The notes under the pieces are model-generated. The model did not search any database. It was not told where the DNA came from and saw only the letters and a list, made by a program, of their open reading frames with translations. Positions 10,345 through 22,600 of a stretch of 64,000 bases of DNA are shown here, piece by piece. The stretch comes from Liolophura sinensis (lineage: Eukaryota > Mollusca > Polyplacophora > Chitonida > Chitonidae), in the NCBI RefSeq assembly GCF_032854445.1, contig NC_088296.1, forward strand, positions 27,895,064 through 27,959,063, in the 5' to 3' direction. The translations under genes were made by a program, and so were the position numbers. Every line of letters begins with the position of its first letter. The first letter of the stretch is position 1.

Positions 10345-12600
10345 GATAAACCTTGGGTAACTAATGAACTCCGCCTGTCCATGACCAAACGAGGTAGAGA
10401 GAACTCAAATAGAGATGCCGACTGGGCAAACATTTCAGACGAATTATAAATGATACCATAACCCTCAATAGAAGGACTGGAGAGAAGTGCGATAAAGGCT
10501 TAGATGCTGCTATTTCTAATGAAGCCTCTGGCTCCGAAAATTGATGAACGTTGATTAAATATCTACCAAAAACCAAGGTAAATCGTCTGGGTTATGCTCT
10601 ATGCAGCTCAACAGTAATACATACACTGAGTCACACAATACTGCAAATGCATTTAATTGCCCGCCAAACAGAACTGGATGATGGTATTGCTGTCTTGCCT
10701 GCCTCCCCGCCCATGGCCAGTAACACTTTAGAGTGAGTGAGTGAGTGCTTGGGGTTTAACGTCGTTCTCAACAATTTTTCAGTCATATGACGACGAAGGA
10801 ATCATTAGGGTGCATGCACGTGTAATGTGCCTCCTTGTTGCAGGACGGATTCCCACCGCTCTTTTATTTAGTGCTGCATCACTGAGACGACTTACCGAAG
10901 GCAAGTAAGTCGCCCCGCCCGAGCCATTATACTGATACGGGTCAACCAGTCGTTGCACTATCCCCTTCATGCTGAACGCCAAGCGAGGAAGTTACAACTT
11001 CCTCTTTTAAAGTCTTAGGTGTGACTCGACCAAGGATTGATCCTTGATCTACCGGTCCCGAAGCGGACGCTCTACCAACTGTGCTATCCGGGCCGGTAAC
11101 ACTTTAGATGTTGTCACGATATCATCTCAAGAAGTTGAGGACATTCTCTCCAGCTTAGACATGTCGAAATCCTTTGGACGTGACGGGATTCACAATCGAG
11201 CCACTTGCGTCATGCCACTTGTCTGGAAAGAAGCCTGTATCACCCCAATCCATAAAAAAGGCCGTGCTGACGACATTGAAAATTACAGGCCTATTTCGCT
11301 CACGAGCAATTTAACACTTTTACAGTTTCCTGCTTAATAGAAATGTACTTAGTAATTTACAGTCTGGATTTCGCTCTGGTAACGGTACAGTTTACTAACT
11401 GGTGGATATTTACAGCTATATATCCAGTGCTCTTGATGGCGGAAAAGAGGTGCGTGCTGTTTTTTGTGACATGAAAAAGGCATTTGATCGTGTTTGCCAC
11501 AGGTCTACTTTACAAGCTCGACAAAGCTGGTGGAAACGGGATTCTTCTCTTGTGGATTAAAGATTATTTAGCTAACAGAAAAATATCGGTTAATATATCT
11601 GGAAAAACCTCTGCTGAAAAATCCTAAATTCAGGTGTTCCACAAGGTTCGGTTTTAGGACCCATCCATTTCCTTGACTATATAAATGATATTGCGCGCGA
11701 CTTCGGGGCTCAAGTTAGATCAAATTTGCTGACGACAAGCCTTTATATTTAACCTTTAAAACTCCCAATATTGGTATGGACATAAATGCAACGCACAGCC
11801 TCATGCACAATTGTTTGTGCAAGGCAATCCCATCTCGGATGTCTTCTCACTTAAAAACCTCGGCCTCATCTGCACGATGGAAGGACCATATAAACAATTT
11901 AGTTGTAAAACTTTTCCATATGTTAAACTGTTTTAGAAGCTTGAAATACCGAGGCTCGCGTCAGTCACTGGAGCGCTTATATCAGTGGTTTATTCTTCCA
12001 CATTTTGACTATCTGGGATAATTGTTTTGCATATCAAACTGAAATATTAGAAAATCTTCATTTAGATGCATTGCGCACCATATCTGGCTGTACTCGTGGT
12101 ACCAGTCAACACTTATTATACACTGAAACTGGGATTCTCCCACTATCAGAACGAAGAAGTAGGCCTAAGTTAAAGCCCTGTTTAAAATGTTTTATAATAT
12201 ATCTCCAGGTTACTTAAGCCAACTTTTGCCCTTGTCGGTAGGCACACAACACTATAATCTAAGAAACTGGCAACATCTTTATTCGCCAACTTATTTGTCC
12301 CATCCACTTCTCGAAAGTGGAATAATCTTCCTTAAGATATTCAAAAAACTACTTTTTGTGATTTTTGTAGATCACTATTTAAAGATGCTAAGGTTCCAAA
12401 ATATTACTATAGGTCTAACAGACAAGTTGAAAATATCCACACACAACTTCGTCTGGGTTGTTCCCAACTAAAAGCACACATGTTTGCAAGGCACATTTCT
12501 AACTCTGCATGTTGGGCTTGTGGCCATCAAATCGAAGCTTGCTTCCTTTTTTTTTTCACAAGAGCCCTAAGTATGGAGCATGTAGATTAGACATCTTCGG
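10345..12600 (+). pseudogene. LINE reverse transcriptase remnant, left
   Basis: Pieces of the RT are readable in shifting frames. The segment at 11100-11337 contains IHKKGRADDIENYRPISL, the conserved pre-palm motif. Near 11470 comes KAFDRV (motif A with its catalytic Asp), and near 11635 GVPQGSVLGP (motif B). The motif C region near 11725 is shifted out of frame by a small deletion compared with the right copy, where LFTDDK is readable. Several stops separate these pieces. The protein would have copied the LINE's own RNA; this copy cannot. Confidence 0.85.
10733..11095 (-). mobile_element. tRNA-derived SINE, family B, full length
   Basis: Read on the minus strand, GGCCCGGATAGCACAGTTGG (A-box-like, 11095 downward) is followed by TAGAGCGTCCGCTTCGGG and a B-box-like GGTCGAGTCACACC. 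A conserved body follows, and the tail is CACTCACTCACTC at 10733. It is flanked by perfect 13-bp target-site duplications, GTAACACTTTAGA at 10720-10732 and 11096-11108. The equivalent point in the right LINE (about 45890) is an empty site, so this insertion postdates the duplication. Confidence 0.93.
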
Positions 12601-12839
12601 ACATACGAAGACTAAATAATTTACGACCTAGAAAGTCTCCTTTATGGTAATCGTTTATTATCACCATGTAAAAATGTTGCAATATTTGATCAACTACAAG
12701 ACCTTGTTCTTGCAATAAAAAAATTGAAAAAAATTAATGAACTACTACTTCTTACTGTAGCGTACCCCTGCCCCCTCCCCCAACACACAAATCTGGACAC
12801 ATAACACTGTTGTATTAAATTATCTGTGCACGTGTATGC

Positions 12840-13111
<272 letters not shown>

Positions 13112-13290
13112 GTATAACCAAATTTCATATAATCAAAATCACAAAGACATAGTGATTTTCAAAAGGCGAAGTGGAAAATCAGTACATTCAGAAGTGAAAT
13201 GAACAAAACGTGCCCATTTCCAATCGTATATAAATGTCAACAACGCCTTACACGCTCAGGTATTTATTCAAATTCATAAAATAAGACGCT

Positions 13291-13321
13291 GAAGGGCGCT
13301 GATGTCAATGTACAGAATCAG
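13291..13321 (+). pseudogene. Exon B scar 1
   Basis: GAAGGGCGCTGATGTCAATG and AATCAG match the last third of exon 7916. The acceptor and first two thirds are deleted, and the donor is changed to GCGTAG. It is not a usable exon. Confidence 0.8.
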
Positions 13322-13711
13322 GCGTAGGTGATCTATGGATATGAGGCCAGGCCACAATGCTTAAAAACTAAACCCAAAAAGAACACTTTCTCAATATACT
13401 GAGAATTGAAGAGGACATGATCTACCCATTTCCAGCCACACATAAATGACAGCAACTCCTTTCACACTCATGTCTTTATTTTTTACTCAAATTGTAAAAG
13501 TAGGACGACTGCATTTGTTAAGTTCTACATTACTTTCACATTACAATCTCGTTGAAATACCTCATACGACACCAAAGCAGCTGACAATCGTACCATTTTT
13601 ACATTCCGCGTGTGGATATGTGTATTTACGTGCAATATTAATCAATGTGTCATGAAAAGCATTTTTACTGATGTGGTATTTCAAGTATTGCATTATATTT
13701 ACTTTCCACAG

Positions 13712-13810
13712 AATGGGTGGACACTTTTGCACTGTGCAGCCCAGAGTAACAGTGTGGGTGTTGTTCGTGTGCTACTGGAGAAGGGCGCTGATATCGATGT
13801 ACAGGATAAG
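13712..13810 (+). CDS. Ankyrin repeat exon, class A, array unit 1
   Basis: A 99-bp phase-0 exon with acceptor TTTCCACAG and donor GTACGTGAT. The repeat starts N-G-W-T-L-L-H-C; the usual P of TPLH is L here, a change shared only with exon 18418. The turn after helix 1 is AAQSNSVG, and helix 2 is [12 protein letters not shown] with DVQDK at the end. AAQSNSVG is closest to AAESNSVG in exon 21762, so these two share ancestry in their 5' halves. All splice signals are intact. Confidence 0.9.
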
Positions 13811-14472
13811 GTACGTGATATACTGATGTGAGGCCGGCAACAATAGTTGACAAGAGATGGTGCTCTGTTATGTAGTTAGTTCACGTGGCAATTGAGCCTT
13901 GAATTTTAGGACTTTTCCTATGCGCCAAATCCACTGGCTGCCACTAAATAAATTTGCTGTACATAGGATGTAATGAGTGTGAATATTTCAAACTTCCATC
14001 CTTAGAAAGATGACGCCACAATCACGTTAGTTGTTGAGCAGACAGAGTATTTCAGTTAGCACCCGAACACATATTAACGACTTTAAGTTGTCGAAATCCC
14101 CTGACAAAATTTCACCAACCTGTGAACTTCATACTGGATTGAAACTCTACATACTGTTTTAAAACTCATAATGTGAGTCTTTTCGATAAGAATTGCTGAG
14201 AATGTCGTTGTCTACGTGAAATATTATAGCCAAAATGTATCTGTTAATATAAAACAGGCGTTAGGACTAAAGTTTTTAAATTAAACTATTGCCAGTGTGT
14301 AGGAGTGCCTGTCATATAGACACATAGACATAGTGATTTTTAAAAAGGCGAAGAGGAAAATTAGTATATTGAGAAGTGAAATGTACAAGACTTGCCCATT
14401 TCCAATCGTATAAAAATGTCAACAGCGCCTTACACGCTCAGGTATTTATTCAAATTTATAAAATACGATGCT

Positions 14473-14503
14473 GAAGGGCGCTGATATCAATTTACAGAAT
14501 CAG
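14473..14503 (+). pseudogene. Exon B scar 2
   Basis: Same remnant as 13291-13321, with ATATCAATTTACAG substitutions and donor changed to GCATCG. It is unusable as an exon. Confidence 0.78.
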
Positions 14504-14893
14504 GCATCGGTGATGTATGGATATGAGGCCAGGCCACAATACATAAAAACTAAACCCAAAAAGAACCCTTTCTCATTATACTGAGAAGTGAAGAGGACAT
14601 GATCTACCCATTTCCAGCCACACATAAATGTCAGCAACTCCATTCACTCCCATGTCTTTATTTTTTACTCAAATTGTAGAAGTAGGGCCACTGCATTTGT
14701 TAAATTCTACATTACTTTCACATTACAGCCTCGTTGAAATATCCAGTACGACACCAAAGCAGCTGACAATCGTACCATTTTTACATTCCGCGTGTGGATA
14801 TGTGTATTTACGTGCAATATTAGTGAATCTGTCATGAATAGCATTTTTACTGAAGTAGTATTTCAAGTATTACATTATATTTACTTTCCACAG

Positions 14894-14992
14894 AATGGGT
14901 GGACACCTTTGCACTATGCAGCTTGGAATAACAGTGTGGATGTTGTTCGTGTGCTGCTGGAGAAGGGCGCTGATATCGATGCAAAGGAGAAG
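14894..14992 (+). CDS. Ankyrin repeat exon, class A, array unit 2
   Basis: A 99-bp phase-0 exon, acceptor TTTCCACAG, donor GTAGGTGAT. NGWTPLHYAAW keeps the complete TPLH signature, with Trp at the first variable position after AA. Helix 2 is [12 protein letters not shown]. The end is DAKEK instead of DVQDK, the only A exon here lacking the QD pair. The C-terminal change sits in the loop that joins the next repeat. The exon otherwise looks fully functional. Confidence 0.9.
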
Positions 14993-15528
14993 GTAGGTGA
15001 TATACTGATGTAAGACCGGCCACGATACTTGACGACAGATTGTGTTTTACTATGTCATTTACTCACGTGGCAATTCAGAATTCAATTTCAAGAACTGTTC
15101 TAGGCACCCAATCAACTGGCTGGCACTAAATAAGTTTACTCTACATAGGATGTAATTAGTGTGAATATTTCAAACTTCCATCCTTAGAAAGATGAGGCCA
15201 CGACCACGTTAGTTGTTGAGCAGACAGAGTATTTCAGTTAGCACCCGAACACATATTAACGACTTTAAGTTGTCGAAAACCCCTGACAAAATTTTACCAA
15301 CCTGCGAACTTTATACGAGGGTGAAAATCTACATGCTGTTTTAAAACTCAGATTGTGAGTGTTTTCGATAAGAATTGCTGAGAATTTCGTTGTCTTTGTG
15401 AATTTTACATTGTGACATTAAACAATTAAGAAAGGCGCTTTCCCGTTCGACAGCTGTAGAAAATAACGCCAGTGTGTATGAGTGCCCGTCATATAGACAC
15501 ATAGACATAGTGATTTTCAAAAGGCGAA

Positions 15529-15596
15529 CTGTGGAGCTCAGAAAAACAAAGTGAATATTGTTTGTGTGCTGCTGGAGAATGGCAGAACAGAATCAG
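15529..15596 (+). pseudogene. Exon B scar 3, longest remnant
   Basis: It begins at CTGTGGAGCTCAGAAAAAC and keeps helix 2 wording (GTGTGCTGCTGGAGAA), then jumps by an internal deletion to CAGAACAGAATCAG. Donor GTATAG is intact but there is no acceptor. This copy retains about 68 bp of the parent exon, against about 31 bp in the other scars, so it is an intermediate or an independent deletion. Confidence 0.75.
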
Positions 15597-15986
15597 GTAT
15601 AGATGATGTATGGATATGAGGCCAGACCACAATACTTTAAAACTAAACCCAAAAGTACACTTTCTCAATATACTGAGAAGTGAAGAGGACATGATGTACC
15701 CATTTCCACCCACACATAAATGTCACCAACTCCTTTCACACTCATGTCATTGTTTTTTACTCAATTTGCAAAAATAGGGCCACTGCATTTGTTAAATTCT
15801 ACATTACTTTCACATTACAGTCTCGTTGAAATACCTGATACGACAGCAAAGCAGCTGAACAATCGTACCATTTTTACATTACGCCTGTGGATATGTGTAT
15901 TTACGTGCAATATTAGTGAATGTGTCATGAATACCATTTTTACTAAAGTTGCATTTCAAGTATTACATTTTATTTACTTTACACAG

Positions 15987-16085
15987 AATGGGCGTACACC
16001 TTTGTACTGTGCAGTCCGAAAAGACAATGTGGGTGTTGTTCTTATGCTGCTGGAGGAGGGTGCTGATATCGATGCACAGGATAAG
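15987..16085 (+). CDS. Ankyrin repeat exon, class A, array unit 3
   Basis: A 99-bp phase-0 exon with acceptor TTTACACAG and donor GTACGTGAT. NGRTPLYCAVRKDNVG carries Arg at the GxT position and Y for the H of TPLH. Helix 2 is VVLMLLEEGADI in place of [12 protein letters not shown], and the end is DAQDK. From CCTTTGTACTGTGC to GATATC it is identical to exon 17499 as far as I can read, which points to very recent duplication or gene conversion between them. Confidence 0.9.
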
Positions 16086-17077
16086 GTACGTGATATACTG
16101 ATGTGAGGCCGACCACAATACTTGGCAAGAGATGGTGCTCTGTTATGTAGTTAATTCACGTGGCAATTGAGCCTTGAATTTCAAGACCTGTGCTATGCGC
16201 CAAATGCACTGGCTGCCACTAAATAAATTTGCTCTACATAGGATGTAATGAGTGTGAATATTTCAAACTCCCATCCTTAGAAAGATGACGCCACGACCAC
16301 GTTAGTTGTTGGGCAGACAGAGTATTTTAGTTAGAACTCGGACACATTTTAACGACGTTAAGATGTCGAAAACCCCTGAAAAATTTTCACCAACCTGCGA
16401 ACTTCATAAGGGAGTGAAAATCTACATACTGTTTTAAAACTCATAATGTTAGTCTTTTCGATAAGAATTGCTGAGAATTTCGTTGTCTACGTGAACTATT
16501 AAAGCCAAAATGTATCTTTTAAAATAAAACAGCCGTTAGAGATAAGTTTAATTAATAACTACGAATCACTATATTAAACTGTTGACAAATAACGGCAGTG
16601 TGTATGAGTGCCTGTGATATAGACACATAGACATAGTGATTTTTAAAAGGCGAAGGAAAAAAGCAGTACATTGAGAAATGAAATGAACAAGACTTGCCCA
16701 TTTGCAACCGTATATAAATGTCAACAGCGCCTTACACGCTCAGGTATTTTTTTTCTGTAATTCTGTAAAGAATAATCTGTTAATCTGTAATAAACTACAG
16801 TTCATTAAATTAAACTGTTGACATAGATAAGTGTTATATTGTGATATTAAACAGTTAGGAAAGGTGTTTTCCGTTCGACAGATGTAAAAAATAACTCCAG
16901 CGTGTAGGAGTGCCTGTGATATAGACAAATAGATATACTGATTTTTATAAAGGCGAATTGGAAAATAAGTACATTGAGAAGTGAAATAAATAAGACTTGC
17001 CCATTTGCAACCGTATATAAATGTCAACAACGCCGTACACGCTCAGGTATTTATTCAAATTCATAAAATAAGACGCT

Positions 17078-17108
17078 GAAGGGCGCTGATGTCAATGTAC
17101 AGAATCAG
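17078..17108 (+). pseudogene. Exon B scar 4 (donor kept)
   Basis: The last 31 bp of the parent exon followed by an intact GTATAG donor. No acceptor or upstream exon sequence remains. The unit ahead of it (16100-17077) carries a second partial copy of the pre-scar intron with an insertion of TTTTCTGTAATTCTG-type sequence at 16746. Confidence 0.78.
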
Positions 17109-17498
17109 GTATAGGTGATGTATGGATATGAAGCCAGACCACATTACTTAAAAACTAAACCCAAAAAGTACCCTTTCTCAATATACTGAGAATTGAAGAG
17201 GACATGATCTACCCATTTCCAGCCACACATAAATGTCACCAACTCCTTTCATTCCCATGTCTTTATTTTTTACTCAAATTGTAAAAGTAGGACCACTGCA
17301 TTTGTTAAATTCTACATTACTTTCACATTACAGCCTCGTTGAAATACCCAGTTCGACACCAAAGCAACTGACAATCGTACCATTTTTACATTCCGAGTGT
17401 GGATATGTGTATTTACGTGCAATATTAGTGAATCTGTCTTGAATATCATATTTACTAAAGTTGCATTTTAAGTATTTAATTTTATTTACTTTACACAG

Positions 17499-17597
17499 AA
17501 TGGGTGGACACCTTTGTACTGTGCAGTCCGAAAAGACAATGTGGGTGTTGTTCTTATGCTGCTGGAGGAGGGTGCTGATATCAATGTACAGGATAAG
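17499..17597 (+). CDS. Ankyrin repeat exon, class A, array unit 4
   Basis: A 99-bp phase-0 exon, acceptor TTTACACAG, donor GTACGTGAT. It shares AVRKDNVG and VVLMLLEEGADI with exon 15987 but differs at both ends: NGW in place of NGR, and NVQDK in place of DAQDK. The pattern fits conversion of an internal tract between otherwise distinct exons. The preceding intron is 1.4 kb, the longest in the array, owing to a partly duplicated intron segment. Confidence 0.9.
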
Positions 17598-17995
17598 GTA
17601 CGTGATATACTGATGTGAGGCCGGCCACAATACTTGACAAGAGATGGTGATCTGTTATGTAGTTAATTCACGTGGCAATTAGGTCTTGAATTTTAAGACC
17701 TGTGCTGTGCGCCAAATCCACTTCCCGCAACTAAATAAATTTGCTCTACATAGAATGTAATAAGTGTTAATATTTCAAACTTTAATCCTTAGAAAGACAA
17801 AGCATATTTTAGAACTTGCTCATGTAGTCCGCAGATGTAACTAACGTAACGTAATGATCGCGTTAGTTATTGGGCAGACAGAGTATTTCAGTTAGAACTC
17901 GGACACATTATAATGACATTAAGTTGACGAATATGTATATGTTAACAGCGCCTTACACACTCAGGTATTTATTCAAATTCATAAAATACGACGCT

Positions 17996-18026
17996 GAAGG
18001 GCGCTGATGTCAATGTACAGAATCAG
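17996..18026 (+). pseudogene. Exon B scar 5 (donor kept)
   Basis: The 31-bp remnant with intact GTATAG donor and no acceptor. The intron between exon 17597 and this scar is shortened compared with other units. Confidence 0.78.
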
Positions 18027-18417
18027 GTATAGGTGATGTATGGATATGAAGCCAGACCACATTACTTAAAAACTAAACCCAAATAGTACACTTTCCCAAT
18101 ATACTGAGAATTGAAGAGGACATGATCTACCCATTTCCAGCCACACATAAATGTCAGCAACTCCTTTCACACTCATGTCTTTATTTTTTAGTCAAATTGC
18201 AAGAGTAGGACGATTGCATTTGTTAAATTCTACATTTCTTTTACATTACAATCTCGTTGAAATACCTGATACGACACCAAAGCAACTGACTGTCTTATTA
18301 TTTTTTACATTCCGCGTGTGGATATGTGTATTTGCGTACAATATTAGTGAATCTGTCATGAATATCATTTTTACTGAAGCAGCATTTCAAGTATTACATT
18401 AAATTTACTTAGCACAG

Positions 18418-18516
18418 AATGGGAGCACACTTTTGCAATGTGCATTCCTGAAAGACAATGCGGGTGTTGTTCTTATGCTACTGGAGAAGGATGCTGATAT
18501 TAACGTACAGGATAAC
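18418..18516 (+). CDS. Ankyrin repeat exon, class A, array unit 5, diverged
   Basis: A 99-bp phase-0 exon, acceptor TTAGCACAG, donor GTACGTGG. The frame is open but core positions are weakened: TLLQCAF replaces TPLHCAA, EKDAD replaces EKGAD (the loop glycine is lost), and the last codon is AAC, so the exon ends in C just before GT, a poor donor context. It may be under relaxed constraint or spliced inefficiently. Helix 2 (VVLMLLEK) still fits the fold. Confidence 0.78.
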
Positions 18517-19255
18517 GTACGTGGTATACTGATGTGAAGCCGACCACAATACTTGACAAGAGATGGTGCTCTGTTATGTGGTTAATTCACATGGCAACTG
18601 AGCCTTCAATTTCAAGAACTGTGCTATGCGACAAATCGACTGGCTGCCACTAAATAAATTTGCTCTACATAGGATGTAATGAGTGTGAATATTTCAAACT
18701 TCCATCCTTAGAAAGATGACGCCACGGCCACGTTAGTTGTTGAGCAAACAGAGTATTTCAGTTAGCACCCGGACACATATTAACGACTTTAAGTTGTCGA
18801 AAACACGTGAAAAAATTTCACCAACCTGCGAACTTCATACGGGATTGAAAATCTACATACTGTTTTAAAACTCACAATGTTAGTCTTTTCGATAAGAATT
18901 GCTGAGAATTTCGTTGTCTACGTGAAATATTATAGCCAAAATGTATCTGTTAATATAAAACAGGCGTTAGAACTACAATTCATTAAATTAAACTGTTGAC
19001 ATAGATAAATGTTACATTGTGATATTTAACAGTTAGGAAAGGTGTTTTCCGTTCGACAGCTGTAGGAAATAACGCCAGTGAGTAGGAGTGTCTGTGATAT
19101 AGACACATAGACATAGTGATTTTTAAAAAGGCGAAGTGGAAAATCAGTACATTGAGAAGTGAAATGAGCAAGACTTGCCCATTTCCATTCGTATATAAAT
19201 GTCAACAGCGCCTTACACGCTCAGGTATTTATTCAAATTCATAAAATACGACGCT

Positions 19256-19286
19256 GAAGGGCGCTGATGTCAATGTACAGAATTAG
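19256..19286 (+). pseudogene. Exon B scar 6
   Basis: The remnant ends AATTAG where others have AATCAG, which puts a stop in the ancestral frame. The donor is changed to GCATAG. Confidence 0.78.
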
Positions 19287-19676
19287 GCATAGGTGATGTA
19301 TGGATATGAAGCCAGACCACATTACTTAAAAACTAAACCCCAAAACTACGCTTTCTTAGAATACTGAGAATTGAAGAGGACATGATCTACCCATTTCCAG
19401 CCACATATAAATGTCACCAACTCCTTTCACACTCATGTCTTTATTTTTTACTTAAATTGTAAACGTTGGACCACTGCATTTGGTAAATTCTACATTCATT
19501 TTACATTAAGATCTCGTTGAAATACCGGATACGACACCAAAGCAGCTGAAAATCGTAACATTTTTACATTCCGCGTGTGGATATGTGTATTTACGTGCAA
19601 TATTAGTCAATGTGTCATGAAAAGCAATTTTACTGATGTAACATTTCAAGTATTACATTATATTTACTTTGCACAG

Positions 19677-19775
19677 AATGGGTGGACACCTTTGTACTAT
19701 GCAGCCTTGAATAACAGTGTGGATATTGTTCGTGTGCTGCTGGAGAAGGGCGCTGATGTCAGTGTACAGGATAAG
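19677..19775 (+). CDS. Ankyrin repeat exon, class A, array unit 6
   Basis: A 99-bp phase-0 exon, acceptor TTTGCACAG, donor GTACGTGAT. NGWTPLYYAALNNSVD is followed by [12 protein letters not shown] and SVQDK. The AALNNSVDIV block is shared with exon 20610. Class A exons with ADV (this one, 20610, 23022, 43488, 48256, 50280) form one subgroup and those with ADI another. All signals are intact. Confidence 0.91.
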
Positions 19776-20609
19776 GTACGTGATATACTGATGTGAGGCC
19801 GGCCACAATACTTGACTAGAGATGGTGCTCTGTTATGTAGTTAATTCACGTGGCAATTCAGCCTTCAATTTTAAGACCTGTGCTATGCGCCAAATCCACG
19901 GGTTGCCACTAGATTAATTTGCTCTACATAGGATGTAATGAGTGTGAATATTTCAAACTTCCATCCTTAGAAAGATGAGGCCACGACCACGTTAGTTGTT
20001 GAGCAGACAGAGTATTTCAGTTAGCACCCGAACACATATTAACGTCTTTAAGTTGTCGAAAACACGTGAAAAAATTTCACCAACCTGCGAACTTCATCCG
20101 GGATTGAAAATCTACAGACTGTTTTAAAACTCATAATGTGAGTCTTTTCGATAAGAATTGCTTAGAATTTCGTTGTCTACGTGAAATATTATAGCCAAAA
20201 TGTATCTGTTAATATAAATCAGGCGTTAGAACTAAAGTTCATTAAATAAAACTGTTGACATAGATAAATGTTACATTGTGATATTTAACAGTTAGGAAAG
20301 GTGTTTTCCGTTCGACAGCTGTTGAAAATAACGCCAGTGTGTAGGAGTGACTGTGACATAGACACATAGAGATAGTGATTTTTAAAAAGACGAAGTGGAA
20401 AATCAGTACATTGAGAAGTGAAATGAAGACGACTTGCCCATTTCCAACTGTATATAAATGTCAACAGCGCCTTAGCAGCTGACAATTGTACCATTTTTAC
20501 ATTACATGTGGGGATATGTGTATTTACGTGCAATATTAGTCAATGTGTCATGAATAGACTTTTTACTGAAGTTGCATTTCAAGTATTACATTTTATTTAC
20601 TTTACACAG

Positions 20610-20708
20610 AATGTGTGGACACCTTTGCACTATGCAGCCTTGAATAACAGTGTGGATATTGTTCATGTGCTGCTGAAGAAGGGCGCTGATGTTAATGTAC
20701 AGGATAAG
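20610..20708 (+). CDS. Ankyrin repeat exon, class A, array unit 7
   Basis: A 99-bp phase-0 exon, acceptor TTTACACAG, donor GTACGTGAT. It starts N-V-W-T: the glycine of the N-G turn is Val through a single base change (GGG to GTG), unusual for an ankyrin hairpin. The rest is canonical: TPLHYAALNNSVD, IVHVLLKKGADV, NVQDK. The preceding intron lost the exon B scar and its flanks by a deletion joining AGCGCCTTA to GCAGCTGACAATTG near 20474. Confidence 0.89.
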
Positions 20709-21340
20709 GTACGTGATATACTGATGTGAGGCCGACCACAATACTTGACGATAGATTGTGCTTTCCTATGTCGTTTACTTACGTGGCAATTGAGCCTTGA
20801 ATTTTAAGAACTGTACTAGGCTTCAAATCAACTGGCCGCCACTAAATAAATTTGCTTTACATAGAATGTAATGAGTGTGAATATTTCAAACTTCCATCCT
20901 TAGAAAGACGTCGCGACGACCACGTTAGTTGTTGAGCAGACAGAGTATTTCAGTTAGCACCGGAACACATCTTAACGACTTTAAGTTGTCGAAAACCCCT
21001 GAAAAAATTTCACCAACCTACGAACTTCATACGGGAGTGAAAATCTACATACTGTTTTAAAACTCATAATGTGAGTCTTTTCGATAAGAATTGCTTAGAA
21101 TTTCGTTGTCTACGTGAACTATTAAAGCCAAAACGTATCTTTTAAAATAAAACAGCCGTTAGGAATGAGTTTAATTACTAACTACGATTCACTAAATTAA
21201 ACTGTTGACAAATAACGCCAGTGTGTATGAGTGCCTGTGATATAGACACATAGACATAGTGATTTTTAAAAGGCGAAGTGTATATGTCAACAGCGCCTTA
21301 CACGCTCAGGTATTTATTCAAATTCATAAAATACGACGCT

Positions 21341-21371
21341 GAAGGGCGCTGATGTCAATGTACAGAATCAG
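21341..21371 (+). pseudogene. Exon B scar 7
   Basis: The 31-bp remnant with donor changed to GCATAG. It is the same length as the other short scars, so they share one deletion event. Confidence 0.78.
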
Positions 21372-21761
21372 GCATAGGTGATGTATGGTTATGAAGCCAG
21401 ACCACATTACTTAAAAACTAAACCCAAAAAGAACACTTTCTCAATATACTGAGAATTGAAGAGGACATGATCTACCCATTTCCAGCCACACATAAATGTC
21501 AGCAACTTCTTTCACTCCCAAGTCTTTATTTTTTACTCAAATTGTAAATGTAGGACCACTGCATTTTTTAAGTTCTACATTACTTTCACATTATAATCTC
21601 ATTGAAATACCTGATACGACAGCAAAGCAGCTGACAATCGTACCATTTTTACATTACGCGTGTGGATATGTGTATTTACGTGCAATATTAGTGAATGTGT
21701 CATGAAAAGCATTTTTACTAAAGTTGCATTTCAAGTATTACATTTTATTCACTTTCCACAG

Positions 21762-21860
21762 AATGGGTGGACACCTTTGCACTGTGCAGCCGAGAGTAAC
21801 AGTGTGGGTGTTGTTCTTATGCTGCTGGAGAAGGGCGCTGATATCGATGCTCAGGATAAG
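21762..21860 (+). CDS. Ankyrin repeat exon, class A, array unit 8
   Basis: A 99-bp phase-0 exon, acceptor TTTCCACAG, donor GTACGTGAT. It looks mosaic. The first half (NGWTPLHCAAESNSVG) resembles exon 13712, while the second (VVLMLLEKGADI, DAQDK) resembles exon 15987. Both halves are canonical ankyrin sequence and the exon looks functional. Glu follows AA, giving a distinct charge at a surface position. Confidence 0.9.
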
Positions 21861-22600
21861 GTACGTGATATACTGATCTAAGGCCAGGCCACAATACTTT
21901 ACAAGAGATGGTGCTCTGTTGTGTAGTTAATTCACGTGGCAATTGAGTCTTAAATTTTCAGACCTTTCCTATGCGCCAATTCCACTGGCTGCCACTAAAT
22001 AAATTTGCATTACATAGGATGTAATGAGGGTGAATATTTCAAACTTCCAGCCTTAGAAAGATGACGCCACGACCACGTTAGTTGTTGAGCAGACAGAGTA
22101 TTTCAGTTAGCACCCGAACACATATTAACGACTTTAAGTTGTCGAAAACCCCTGAAAAAATTTCACCAACCTGCGAACTTCATACGGGATTGAAAATCTA
22201 CATACTGTTTTAAAACTCACAATGTTAGTCTTTTCGATAAGAATTGCTGAGAATGTCGTTGTCTACGTGAAATATTATAGCCAAAATGTATCTGTTAATA
22301 TAAAACAGGCGTTAGAACTACAGTTCATTAAATTAAACTGTTGACATAGATAAATGTTACATTGTGATATTTAACAGTTAGGAAAGGTGTTTTCCGTTCG
22401 ACAGCTGTAGAAAATAACGCCAGTGAGTAGGAGTGTCTGTGATATAGACAGATAGACATAGTGATTTTTAAAAAGACGAAGTGGAAAATCAGTACATTAA
22501 GAAGTGAAATGAGCAAGACTTGCCCATTTCCATTCGTATATAAATGTCAACAGCGCCTTACACGCTCTGGTATTCATTCAAATTCATAAAATACGACGCT

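Larger units (their letters stand above)
9890..12730 (+). mobile_element. Dead non-LTR retrotransposon (LINE), left copy
   Basis: This is an endonuclease/RT-type LINE of the jockey/CR1 kind, broken by frameshifts and stops. A trace of the endonuclease end (CAATATCTTGCAATCGGGG) starts near 9930. RT-linker wording (KPWVTNELRLSM) follows from about 10345. RT motifs then run from 11100 to 11760, and a C-terminal region matching the right copy extends to about 12600. Two SINEs interrupt it, at 10068-10311 and 10733-11095. A related copy lies at 44815-47725, in the same position relative to the flanking ankyrin exons, so the LINE was present before the segmental duplication. Confidence 0.88.

Noticed and set aside
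13665-13853. Minus-strand open frames over A exons (also 8830-9097, 17328-17630)
   Set aside because: They are shadows of the + strand ankyrin exons. The + strand has the ankyrin core motifs and the splice sites.
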